Assembly (NCBI GenBank): GCA_002361655.1
Contig: DETM01000016.1
Location: 299-64,298, forward strand
Direction: 5' to 3'
Origin: Prevotella sp. UBA3288
Lineage (GTDB): Bacteria; Bacteroidota; Bacteroidia; Bacteroidales; Bacteroidaceae
DNA: 64,000 nt
In this document: piece by piece, positions 9,063 to 17,245 of the stretch
Layout of the letters: each line of letters starts with the position of its first letter
How positions within the stretch are numbered: the first letter of the stretch is position 1
Made by a program: the position numbers and the translations under genes
The notes under the pieces: generated by a model
What the model saw: only the letters and a program-made list of their open reading frames with translations
Databases searched by the model: none
What the model was told of the DNA's origin: nothing

Positions 9063-10562
9063 ATGAAACACACCCTTCTTCTCCTCACCCTCTTCTTTTC
9101 CATCTGCTGCGACCTTATCGCAGCCCCCGTCTACAATGTCCGCGACTTCGGTGCCAAGGGCGACGGCACGACCCTTGACTCTCCAGCCATCAATGCAGCC
9201 ATCGAACAGGCCGTGAAAGACGGCGGCGGACAGGTATTCCTGCCGGCAGGCACCTATCTCTGCGGCTCCATCCGGCTGAAGTCGAACATCGACCTGCACC
9301 TCGCCGCCGGCTGCACCATCCTGGCTGCCGACACGAAGAAGCACGCCAACGTGCCCGGAGCCGAGAATGGCATCTACGACCCATCGGAGTCGTTCGGAGG
9401 TTTCCCCGAATATCAGGACGGAGGCCACACCTACTTCCACAACTCGCTCATCTGGGCCGAAGGTGAGAAGAATGTCTCGATTACCGGCCACGGAATGATC
9501 GACGGCCAGGGCCTCACCCACAAGGACACTGAGAGTGCCGGCAACATCAAGGGCGGCAGCATCGGTACCGGCGACAAGGCCATCGCCCTGAAACTATGCC
9601 GCCAGGTGACCATCCGCGACATCACCATCTACCGGGGCGGCCACTTCGCCATCATCATGACAGGCTGCGACCTGTCGACCATCGACAACGTGACCATCGA
9701 CACCGACCGCGACGGCTTCGACATTGACTGCTGCAAATATATGACCATCACCAACTGCCGCATCAACACACCTCGCGACGATGCCTTGGTACTCAAGTCG
9801 TCGTACGCCCTGAAGAAACCGGTGCTCTGCGAACATATCGCCATCAGCAACTGCAACATCACCGGCTTTAAGTGCGGCTCACTCATCGACGGCACCTATA
9901 TCCCCGAACCCGTCGGCTGGGTGTGCGGACGCTTCAAACTGGGCACTGAGTCGAATGGCGGCTACCGCAATATCTCACTGACCAACTGCACGTTCATGTA
10001 TTCCAGCGGTCTGGCCTTCGAAGAGGTCGACCAGGGCAAGATGGAGAATATCGTGGTATCGAACATCACCATGAGTCATGTGCACCACTACCCCATCTAT
10101 ATCACTACCGGCTGTCGGAACCGAGGGCCGAAGGAGGTGACACGCCCCTCGTCGGCTCGCGACATACAGATCAGTAATGTCATTGCCGACGACTGCGACT
10201 CGCTCTGCGCCATCATCGTCACCGGCATGGCCGACGAACCCATCCGCAACGTATGGCTCTCCAATATCCGCCTCTCTTTCAAGGGAGGAGGCGCCAAAGA
10301 CTTAGTGAACAAGGACTACCGCGAACAGGGCACCAACTATCCCGAACCGAAGTTTGCCGGTTGGACGCCGGCCTACGGACTTTATGCCCGCCACGTGGAG
10401 GGACTCTATGTCAACGATGTCACCTTCCGCTACGAGCGTCCCGACTTCCGGCCTGCCGTGGTGCTCGACGACGTGAAGACGGCCCGCCTCAACGCCATCG
10501 ATGCCCAGTTGGAGCCCGGCATCGACAAGGTCGTCACCTTTCGCTCTTCGGACATACAATAA
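9063..10562 (+). CDS. Glycoside hydrolase family 28 (polygalacturonase/rhamnogalacturonan hydrolase type)
   Basis: 499 residues with signal peptide ending near DLIAAP. It opens with the pectate-lyase-superfamily start YNVRDFGAKGDGTTLDS and continues as a right-handed beta-helix. GH28 catalytic positions are recognisable as TDRDGFDID (214-222) and RDDALVLKSS (238-247); the RIK-type motif is GRFKLGTESNGG (289-300). The usual SHG histidine motif is not obvious and CGSLIDGT stands in that area, so the exact activity (exo-polygalacturonase, RG hydrolase or unsaturated-GalA release) cannot be told. It lies 43 bp after the PL11 stop, separated by an A-rich 8-nt repeat, and was probably co-transcribed with it. 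The stop codon is 3 bp before a hairpin repeat shared with the convergent GH97 gene. Confidence 0.9.
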   Translation: MKHTLLLLTLFFSICCDLIAAPVYNVRDFGAKGDGTTLDSPAINAAIEQAVKDGGGQVFLPAGTYLCGSIRLKSNIDLHLAAGCTILAADTKKHANVPGAENGIYDPSESFGGFPEYQDGGHTYFHNSLIWAEGEKNVSITGHGMIDGQGLTHKDTESAGNIKGGSIGTGDKAIALKLCRQVTIRDITIYRGGHFAIIMTGCDLSTIDNVTIDTDRDGFDIDCCKYMTITNCRINTPRDDALVLKSSYALKKPVLCEHIAISNCNITGFKCGSLIDGTYIPEPVGWVCGRFKLGTESNGGYRNISLTNCTFMYSSGLAFEEVDQGKMENIVVSNITMSHVHHYPIYITTGCRNRGPKEVTRPSSARDIQISNVIADDCDSLCAIIVTGMADEPIRNVWLSNIRLSFKGGGAKDLVNKDYREQGTNYPEPKFAGWTPAYGLYARHVEGLYVNDVTFRYERPDFRPAVVLDDVKTARLNAIDAQLEPGIDKVVTFRSSDIQ

Positions 10563-10565
10563 ACT

Positions 10566-10648
10566 GTTTGAAGGCTCCAAACTACTTGAATGGAGGCTCC
10601 AAACTACTTGTTTGAAGGCTCCAAACTACTTGCTTGGAGCCTTCAAAC
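10566..10648. repeat. 22-nt-period repeat cluster ending in a hairpin, between convergent GH28 and GH97
   Basis: Three direct 22-nt units, each built on GTTTGAAGGCTCCAAAC or the variant GAATGGAGGCTCCAAAC followed by TACTT, then one inverted copy. The 13 bp GTTTGAAGGCTCC at 10610-10622 is exactly complementary to GGAGCCTTCAAAC at 10636-10648. The cluster starts 3 bp after the GH28 stop and ends 3 bp from the GH97 stop. It may act as a two-way terminator, although no long T-run follows. A second element of the same design lies at 51279-51361. Confidence 0.85.
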
Positions 10649-10651
10649 ATA

Positions 10652-12640
10652 TTAATACAGCACGAAACCGCCGCTGGGTTGCATGGTCACCTTGACCTTT
10701 GACTTCTTCGGTTTCAGGGGGGCGATGGCAATGCCGGAGACGGCACCGCGCTTGCCAGTCTGGTCGTTCAACTGACGGGTCACGGCAAACGGCGAGAGGT
10801 CGATGGTCAGCGTGAGCGGCTCTTTCAGAGCATTGAGACCGGCGATGTACCACCGGTCGCCTTGTCGGCGGGCCAGCACGACGTAGCGTCCGGGGTAGCC
10901 GTCGACGAAGCGTGTCTCATCCCAAGTGGTGGGGATGGCACGCAGGAATTGAAGTTCTGCCTCAGGCAGTTCACCGAGATTATTGGGCTGCATGGCTATG
11001 CACTGTATGGCCGTCTGGTTGGTAAAAGCCGAGGCTATCTCAAAGGCATCGGTAGTCTTACGAGTATGACGGCTCTTATTGTCGCGACTCATGTGTTTGT
11101 TCATGATGACACCCCCCCAGTCCATCGTGCCCACAGCATTACGACAGAAAGGATGCATACAGAGGTCGAACGGTTCGCGAAGGGCTGCCCCTTCGCTGAA
11201 ATAGACATTCTCGCTGGCCAGCACGGCCTCGGAGGCCACATAGTTGGGATACATACGCTCCCAGCCCCGGGGCAGGGTGCATCCATGAAAGATGCACTGT
11301 ATGCCGTAGCGGTTGGCATCGTAGAGAATATCCTCGTAGAGTTTCATCGTCTCCTGTTTGTCGCCTCCGAAGAAGTCGACCTTGATACCTTTCACACCGA
11401 TACTTTGCAGCCAGGCCATCTCACGGTCTCGGGCGATGTTCGTGGAAAGACAGTCACGAGGGGTCTGCGGCGCATCATTCTCATAGCCGTTACTATTGTA
11501 CCAGAGCATGAGCGACACCCCCTTCGACCGGGCATAGCGTGACAGTTCAGCCATCCGTTCGCGACCGATGTTCTGATCCCACCAGTTGTCGACAAGACAG
11601 AACTCATAGCCCATTGTGGCGGCCAGGTCGATGAACTGCACCTGATCGTCGTAGTTGATACTATTGTCCTGCCAGATGAGCCACGACCAGGTGTAGCGGC
11701 CATAGCCATAGTCCTGCGACGGCTGATAGAGCGGTTCCACCACATCGTAGGCGACGGTCGTCTCGACGATGGGCTTCAGCGAGGTGCCAACGGTGATGGT
11801 ACGCCAGGGGGTGGCACCAGGCAGGGCAATGCCAGCATAGGTGCTACCCATGCCGTTGTTCTCGCCGGCCATCGGATAGGCTATGGTATAGCCGGCATCC
11901 GGCTCTTCTTCTGAGAAGGGGTGGTAGTCGCTCAGATGAGCGCCGCAATACTGGCTACTGACGCCGGTCTCGGAGATGAGCACCCAGCCGCCATGTCCTG
12001 TAGTCTGCGGTATTGCTGCCGGCAGCGCAAACAGACAGGGGAAGGTATATCCCTCGCCATACTGCGAGCAGACAGCCATCGGGGCATCAGCCTTGTATTC
12101 CTCTTCGTAACTGGGCTTGGTACGTTCCCATCCCACCATCGCACTGCTCTGCGGCGTGAGGAAGGTGGTGGTGCCGTCCGGCAGACGGAAACCTGTCGAC
12201 TCCCGGTAGATGACGGCCGACTTAGGATTGTCTTTCGCCTGACGTGGAACGAGATAGCGGAAGGCAACGTCATGATTGCTGACAGAGAACTGCACCGTCA
12301 TCGTCTGCTGACGGGCATTCTTCATTTCGATGCTCAGTTGCTCGGCCACATAGTGCATCTGCGACTGCTTGACCTGTCGCATCACATAGTGACGGTCTAC
12401 ATGGGCAGCCTCAGTTCGGGTGATGGTCAGCCCTTGGGTGAAATCGCCGAAGTCGGCCTTGAAACCAAGCGGCGACGGCAACAGCATGGTCTGGCCGTCG
12501 AGGGTGATGGCATAGGAAGCCCGCCCACCACAGTCGCTGACGGTGACAGTCAGTTTCCCGTCAGGCGAAGCGATGGTGGCTTCGCGTGCTCCTGCCGACA
12601 CTGACAGCAGGAGGCCTGCTAAGAGCGAGAGGTATTTCAT
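10652..12640 (-). CDS. Glycoside hydrolase family 97, retaining type (alpha-galactosidase-like)
   Basis: 662 residues, signal peptide ending at SAGA. GH97 domains in order: N-terminal beta-sandwich (about 20-280), (beta/alpha)8 barrel (about 285-560), and C-terminal beta domain ending GGFVLY. In the barrel, LVDNWWD (349-355), LMLWYNSNG (378-386) and GIKVDFFGGDKQ (418-429) are present. Asp422 sits where the retaining GH97 members have their nucleophile; the inverting alpha-glucosidases such as SusB lack it. By comparison, alpha-galactosidase (or another retaining alpha-glycosidase) is the likely activity. It is the last gene of the run DUF362 - GH2 - esterase - GH97, 42 bp after the esterase. 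Confidence 0.93.
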   Translation of the reverse strand: MKYLSLLAGLLLSVSAGAREATIASPDGKLTVTVSDCGGRASYAITLDGQTMLLPSPLGFKADFGDFTQGLTITRTEAAHVDRHYVMRQVKQSQMHYVAEQLSIEMKNARQQTMTVQFSVSNHDVAFRYLVPRQAKDNPKSAVIYRESTGFRLPDGTTTFLTPQSSAMVGWERTKPSYEEEYKADAPMAVCSQYGEGYTFPCLFALPAAIPQTTGHGGWVLISETGVSSQYCGAHLSDYHPFSEEEPDAGYTIAYPMAGENNGMGSTYAGIALPGATPWRTITVGTSLKPIVETTVAYDVVEPLYQPSQDYGYGRYTWSWLIWQDNSINYDDQVQFIDLAATMGYEFCLVDNWWDQNIGRERMAELSRYARSKGVSLMLWYNSNGYENDAPQTPRDCLSTNIARDREMAWLQSIGVKGIKVDFFGGDKQETMKLYEDILYDANRYGIQCIFHGCTLPRGWERMYPNYVASEAVLASENVYFSEGAALREPFDLCMHPFCRNAVGTMDWGGVIMNKHMSRDNKSRHTRKTTDAFEIASAFTNQTAIQCIAMQPNNLGELPEAELQFLRAIPTTWDETRFVDGYPGRYVVLARRQGDRWYIAGLNALKEPLTLTIDLSPFAVTRQLNDQTGKRGAVSGIAIAPLKPKKSKVKVTMQPSGGFVLY

Positions 12641-12682
12641 GGTCTTACTGTTATTTAAGAAGTTAAGGAGTTAAGAAATTAG

Positions 12683-14086
12683 TTACTTTTTTCCCTGCTT
12701 GATGGCATCAGCGATGATACGGGCCATCTGACCGGCCCCCTTCTCGGTGGGATGGATACCGTCACGCTGCATCTGCTGTCCGTCATCGTCGCGGAAGGCA
12801 CTGTGCAGGTCGACAACCGTCAGCCGTTCGCGTGCTGCCACCTTATTAATAATAGGTATGATATGACTCACGATCACCGAGTCGCTGATGTTCCACGATG
12901 GCTTATAGGCCGGTATAGGCGTACAGAGGAAGATACGTGGTGCCGACGGCCGCAGTTGGGCGACCATCGACAGCAGGTCGTGCTCGAACTCGGCACCATA
13001 CTGCCAATTCTCGGGCTTCGAGTCGTTGGTTCCCAGTTTGATCACCACCACGTCGGGCCGGAACGCCACGGCATCGCGCCATGCCTGCTCCTGCATATAG
13101 GGATGGTCGCCTTTGTTGAGCATCGTCCGACTGCTCACACCGTAGTTCTTCACCTGATAGCCGCTGCCCAACAGTCGCTGCAACTGGGCGGGATAGCCCT
13201 TCGTATCGCACATGTCGATGCCATGACCATCGGTGATGCTATTGCCGATGCACGCCACACGGACAGCATCGCGACGAGGCGACTTGTGGGCATTGAGCCA
13301 GGTGGTCAGGTCGGTGAGCATCTGCTCATGGAAGGCCCAGGTGTCGCGGAAGCCGAAGCCGTGGCCACCGCTGGGATAGACATAGAGCGAGCAGTCGTTG
13401 CCGGCACGGCGCATGGCCGAATAGTAGGCGACGCCGTTGGTCACCGGCGGTACGACGCCGTCGTCGTTGGCCGTGAGGATAATAGCCGGCGGTGTGAGGT
13501 GACGGCGCACGGCATTCTGGTTAGAGAAGGTCTTGACCAACTGCGCGTCTTTCTGTCCCTCGGCTCCCAGGAAGTTACGGCACGACCCTTTGTGCGTCTC
13601 CCGCTCGTTCATCGAGATGACGGGATAGAACAAGATAGAGAAGTCCGGACGGCAGTCGTACTCGCTATGGGTAGACACCGTCGAGGCCAGATGGCCTCCG
13701 GCGGAGAAGCCCATGATGCCCACATCGCGGGGGTTGACCCCCCACCTCCCGGCCGAATCCCTGACCATACGGATGGCATTCTGGGCGTCTGACACCGGGA
13801 TGGTACGGTCGCCATTTGGCATTCGGTAGGTGAGCACGAAATAGGCGATGCCCTGCTGGTTGAAATAGGGTGCCCACTGATGACCTTCGTTCTCCATCGA
13901 CAGGTTGCGATAGCCGCCACCCGGACAGTCTACGACGGCTCGCCCGGTCGGCTGTTCGGGCAGATAGGCCACCATGTTTGACTTGCCATCGGCAGTGATG
14001 TTGACTGTAAACTTTCTGGCTGTCTGTGCCTGTGCCGTCATGACGGCCATCAACAAGAGGCAAGCAGCGACGATTCTGTTCTTCAT
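12683..14086 (-). CDS. Two-domain secreted esterase: alpha/beta hydrolase fused to SGNH/GDSL esterase
   Basis: 467 residues with signal peptide ending MTAQAQ. Residues 25-265 form an alpha/beta-hydrolase acetylesterase: oxyanion CPGGGY (54-59), nucleophile GFSAGG (Ser128), acid around NDDG (208-209) and base GGHGFG (His242). Residues 275-467 form an SGNH hydrolase: block I GNSITDG (Ser283), block III GTND (352-355) and block V DGIHP (Asp442, His445). Both triads look complete. In a pectin locus the likely job is removing acetyl groups from RG-I or side chains, each domain perhaps serving a different acetyl position. It lies 47 bp after the GH2 stop and 42 bp before GH97. Confidence 0.9.
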   Translation of the reverse strand: MKNRIVAACLLLMAVMTAQAQTARKFTVNITADGKSNMVAYLPEQPTGRAVVDCPGGGYRNLSMENEGHQWAPYFNQQGIAYFVLTYRMPNGDRTIPVSDAQNAIRMVRDSAGRWGVNPRDVGIMGFSAGGHLASTVSTHSEYDCRPDFSILFYPVISMNERETHKGSCRNFLGAEGQKDAQLVKTFSNQNAVRRHLTPPAIILTANDDGVVPPVTNGVAYYSAMRRAGNDCSLYVYPSGGHGFGFRDTWAFHEQMLTDLTTWLNAHKSPRRDAVRVACIGNSITDGHGIDMCDTKGYPAQLQRLLGSGYQVKNYGVSSRTMLNKGDHPYMQEQAWRDAVAFRPDVVVIKLGTNDSKPENWQYGAEFEHDLLSMVAQLRPSAPRIFLCTPIPAYKPSWNISDSVIVSHIIPIINKVAARERLTVVDLHSAFRDDDGQQMQRDGIHPTEKGAGQMARIIADAIKQGKK

Positions 14087-14133
14087 ATCGGTTATTGAGT
14101 ATTGGTCGTTTGCGCAAGTATTACTGAAAAAAG

Positions 14134-17130
14134 TTACTGACAGATGTCCTCATAGCGCATCAGGTAGGTGTCGTACTGTGTGAGGAAGGGCCGGAAGGGT
14201 GCCGGTATGGTGCGCGGATGGTCGAAGAGGTCATGTATCAACTGCGGCACTCGGTCGGCCTCGACACGATAGAGGTAGAAGTCGCCGGCTACCGTTCCCA
14301 CCTGCCTGGCAATGACGGGGAAGGCGGTCTGTCGGAATTTCGGTCCCTGGCCTGATACGGCAGCATTATAGGTTAGTACGATGCCGCGGTCGGTCTGTTC
14401 GAAACTGACATTGCCCTGACGGCAGAAGAGCAGCAGTCCGCCGCCGTTCTTGTCGGTCAGCAGGGCGGCATCCACCCCCATGCGGTTACCCTCGAAATAG
14501 AGGTCGCCCTGTTGCATACACCAGAAGCCATAGCGTCCTGCCCGACAGCGTCCCGGATATGTGGGCATCGGTCCGTTGCCAATCCATTGCACCCGATCGA
14601 TGCACTTGTCCAACAGGAAGGCGATGCCCAGTTCCGACAGGAAGGTATCGGTCGTGTCGGGGGTCAGCGCGAAGGAGAAGTGTGTGGCGTTGGCGACGGT
14701 CTCCGACTGCAGGTCTACAGCGACAGGCCCTGCCGACTTACCGTCGGCGGAGAGCGGCAACAGATAGCGCTCCAGACGTTTGTCGGCCACCTTGACCATT
14801 TCTGCGAGCGTCGCCTTACGCCCGGCACGCACCAGGATGCCGGTTTGCACCAGCGACATCGGGTCGGAGGTCTTTTCCGTCAAGCCCGAGAGGAAACGTG
14901 ACGTGAGGTCGGCAGTGCTGATGGGGAATGACTGGCGGAGGAAGGTGTGGCCCTGCGCATCGGTGACGGTGACGTTGAGCAGACGGATGGCGTCACGACG
15001 TGACGGCATGGTGCTGACGGCGGCAGGCAGCGAGAGGGCGTAGTCGACCGAGTCGCGGGGGGCGCAGTCGGGACTGAAGGCACCAGTGGCGAGTGTGTCG
15101 CGGTCGGCGGTGACGGTCCAGTGGAAGGTGACATTGTCCTTCAGGTTGAGGAAGTCATAGCGGTTGAGAATGGTGAGGGTGAGGGCAGAAGGAATGGAGG
15201 CTGGAGCGTCGGTTGAGGAGGTTGCGATGAGATCGCAACAAACGGGACGAACGGAGCGGATGAAGGCCCGGGCGTAGTTGCGCTGCAGTTCGTAATAGTT
15301 GGGCAGCGGCGTGCGGTCGGCATAGAGCAGTCCGTCGGTGCCTTTGTTGCCGTACATCTCGTAACCGCCATTCTCTGAGGTGTAGACCTTCTCCTCGTAG
15401 CCATATTTCGCTCTTAACTCATCACTGTCACCCTTAACCTTTTCACCCTTTAACTTTTCACCCTTAAACTTTTCACCCTTAAATGGCATTCCCTGGTCCG
15501 CCCATTCCCAGACAGCGCCACCGGCGATGCCGGGTGTGCGCTCGATAATCTCCCACTGGCGGTCGTGGTCTTCGAAGGAGATGCCGAGGGTGTGGCAGTA
15601 TTCGGTGAAGACCACCGGCCTGTCGAGATGCTGATAGAACCCGCCTATCTGCCCCGTCGTCGGATAGTGTGAAGCATAAACGGGGGCGTCAGACGGGAAC
15701 GAGGCGTTGTTTTTTTCCCAGAACCGGCGGAAGTAACTGCCTACCTGCGGAAAGCAGTAGGGACGCGAGGGGTCGAGCCTCCCGACGTAATCGCCCACTT
15801 CGACGCAGGTCTGTGGCAGCGGATTCTCGTTGCCTACGCTCCACATGATGACCGAGGGGTGCAGTTTGTCACGTTGTACGGTAGCCCGTGCCCGCGTCAT
15901 CAGAATGTCCTGATAACTGCGGTCGGAAAGATGCTTGTCGCCAAAACCGAAGGGCACCTCGTCGACGATATAAAAGCCCATGGAGTCGGCCAGTTCGTAG
16001 AAGCGCGGTTCGCGAGGATAGTGCGACAGCCGTAGGAAGTTGACCGATGCCTCCTTCATCAAGTGCATGTCCTTCAGCGTCAGGCTGTCGCTGATGACCT
16101 TCACCGTCGTGGGGTCGGTGCTGTGGGCATTGACGCCCCGCAGTTTCACCGGCTTACCGTTCACCATCAGCACATTCCTGACAGTGTCGAGGGGCGAGTT
16201 GGAGCGGCCGGCGATGCTGATCTCGCGGATACCGATCCGGTGGGTGAAGGTCTGCAGCGTCTTGTCGCGTTCTTTCAGATATACCTTTAATACATATAAA
16301 TAAGGTGTCTCCGCCGTCCAGAGCCGGGGATTGGCCACGGTGACCCTTGCGGGAAAACCGCAAGGCACAGGTGTCTCCGCCGTCCAGAGCCGGGGATTGG
16401 CCACGGGACCGCCGGTAGAGACGACGTGCCCTTCGGCATCGAGCAACTCGTAACTGACGGTGGTGTGGCGCGTGGCGTTGGCCACCGTGGGACTGACGAT
16501 GAAGCGGCCGTCGGTATGAGTGACGACAGTCAGATCGCTGAGATGCGTCGCGGGCACGGCCATCAGCGTGACATCGCGGAAGATGCCCATCGTGGCCCAG
16601 TCGTCGAAGCAGTCGAACTCGTAGCCTTTGAACCGCGAGTAGACCCTCATGGCCAGTTGCTGATCCTCGCCCTTGAATGCCCGCCGGGTGAGGTAGGGTG
16701 TGAGGTTGAAGATACAGGTGTTGTAAGCCGACTGCCACGATCCAACCCGTTGTCCGTTGAGCCACAGGTCGTAACCTCGCAGCACGCCGTCGAGGCGTAT
16801 GTAGACCTGCTGTCCGCGCCACGCCTGGGGCAGGGTGAACGTGGTGCGGTAGTAGCCGGTCAGCGAGTCGGGATAGTCGTAGCGCGGCTCACAGAATCCG
16901 TGGGCCTCCCAGCATCCCGGCACGGGGATGGGGCGCCACGACGCGTCGGCCGCTGGCACCGTCGGCTGACTGTCGTCGATACCGTGCTCTACCTTCAGTA
17001 GCCACTGTCCGTTGAGCGACTTCATCATCGCAGGGTCGGTCACTGGCCAGACCTGTGCCCCTGCGTGGCTAAATGATAAATGACAAATGATAAATGATAA
17101 ACCTATCAGACGACGTATGCCCATGCTCAA
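14134..17130 (-). CDS. Glycoside hydrolase family 2 beta-galactosidase (LacZ type)
   Basis: 998 residues. Sugar-binding domain (30-200), Ig-like domain (200-295), TIM barrel (about 300-600) with acid/base GNE (Glu435) and nucleophile TEYCH (Glu510), then a second Ig-like domain and the C-terminal beta-galactosidase small-chain domain (about 730-990, WIGNGPMPTYPGR). This architecture is typical of beta-galactosidases, fitting the galactan side chains of RG-I. Three oddities are visible: the hydrophobic core of the signal peptide (LSFIICHLSFS) is encoded by a 7-nt tandem repeat; residues 243-276 contain a duplicated VANPRLWTAETP around ten extra residues; and residues 551-567 are a KGEK tandem repeat. 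None touches the catalytic glutamates. It lies 98 bp after the DUF362 stop. Confidence 0.93.
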   Translation of the reverse strand: MSMGIRRLIGLSFIICHLSFSHAGAQVWPVTDPAMMKSLNGQWLLKVEHGIDDSQPTVPAADASWRPIPVPGCWEAHGFCEPRYDYPDSLTGYYRTTFTLPQAWRGQQVYIRLDGVLRGYDLWLNGQRVGSWQSAYNTCIFNLTPYLTRRAFKGEDQQLAMRVYSRFKGYEFDCFDDWATMGIFRDVTLMAVPATHLSDLTVVTHTDGRFIVSPTVANATRHTTVSYELLDAEGHVVSTGGPVANPRLWTAETPVPCGFPARVTVANPRLWTAETPYLYVLKVYLKERDKTLQTFTHRIGIREISIAGRSNSPLDTVRNVLMVNGKPVKLRGVNAHSTDPTTVKVISDSLTLKDMHLMKEASVNFLRLSHYPREPRFYELADSMGFYIVDEVPFGFGDKHLSDRSYQDILMTRARATVQRDKLHPSVIMWSVGNENPLPQTCVEVGDYVGRLDPSRPYCFPQVGSYFRRFWEKNNASFPSDAPVYASHYPTTGQIGGFYQHLDRPVVFTEYCHTLGISFEDHDRQWEIIERTPGIAGGAVWEWADQGMPFKGEKFKGEKLKGEKVKGDSDELRAKYGYEEKVYTSENGGYEMYGNKGTDGLLYADRTPLPNYYELQRNYARAFIRSVRPVCCDLIATSSTDAPASIPSALTLTILNRYDFLNLKDNVTFHWTVTADRDTLATGAFSPDCAPRDSVDYALSLPAAVSTMPSRRDAIRLLNVTVTDAQGHTFLRQSFPISTADLTSRFLSGLTEKTSDPMSLVQTGILVRAGRKATLAEMVKVADKRLERYLLPLSADGKSAGPVAVDLQSETVANATHFSFALTPDTTDTFLSELGIAFLLDKCIDRVQWIGNGPMPTYPGRCRAGRYGFWCMQQGDLYFEGNRMGVDAALLTDKNGGGLLLFCRQGNVSFEQTDRGIVLTYNAAVSGQGPKFRQTAFPVIARQVGTVAGDFYLYRVEADRVPQLIHDLFDHPRTIPAPFRPFLTQYDTYLMRYEDICQ
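15427..15486 (-). repeat. In-frame 15-nt tandem repeat encoding KGEK units in GH2
   Basis: About four copies of a 15-nt unit (AAGGGTGAAAAGTTA type on the minus strand) encode FKGEK/LKGEK/VKGDS between barrel strands. The unit resembles the intergenic repeats at 9023-9060 and 56015-56050. Confidence 0.85.
16304..16406. repeat. 37-bp direct duplication flanking a perfect palindrome, inside GH2
   Basis: The 37 bp at 16304-16340 are repeated identically at 16370-16406. The 29 bp between them hold CCTTGCGG (16345-16352) and CCGCAAGG (16358-16365), an 8-bp perfect stem with a 5-nt loop. The whole insert adds 66 nt (22 residues) without breaking the frame. Confidence 0.93.
17071..17098. repeat. Heptamer tandem repeat in the GH2 signal-peptide codons
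   Basis: Four copies of AAATGAT (one AAATGAC) in the plus strand. On the minus strand they translate to the LSFIICHLSF hydrophobic stretch of the GH2 signal peptide. Confidence 0.88.
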
Positions 17131-17245
17131 TTCTAATCATAATTCTTTTAGTCGGCTATCGCCTTTCTTGCGTCCCGTTGGTAGCAAGCGACCAGAGGTC
17201 GAGCGGTAAAAGCGGCAAAGCCGAGCGCTCAATTCTCAATTCTCC
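17121..17245. repeat. Repeat element between GH2 and DUF362 genes
   Basis: The 98-bp gap is bounded on both sides by CTCAATTCT-type heptamer repeats and contains small palindromes (CGGCTATCGCC-like and CGGCAAAGCCG). The right-hand heptamers extend into the DUF362 coding end, so its stop TGA and the last residues RRIEN are repeat-derived. No promoter is obvious in it. Confidence 0.55.

Noticed and set aside
10566-10648. Possible CRISPR array
   Set aside because: The 22-nt units are contiguous, without unique spacers, one copy is inverted, and no cas genes are nearby.
16304-16406. Insertion sequence or miniature transposon
   Set aside because: Only 29 bp lie between the direct repeats, too small for a known mobile element with terminal repeats; described as a palindrome insertion or slippage instead.
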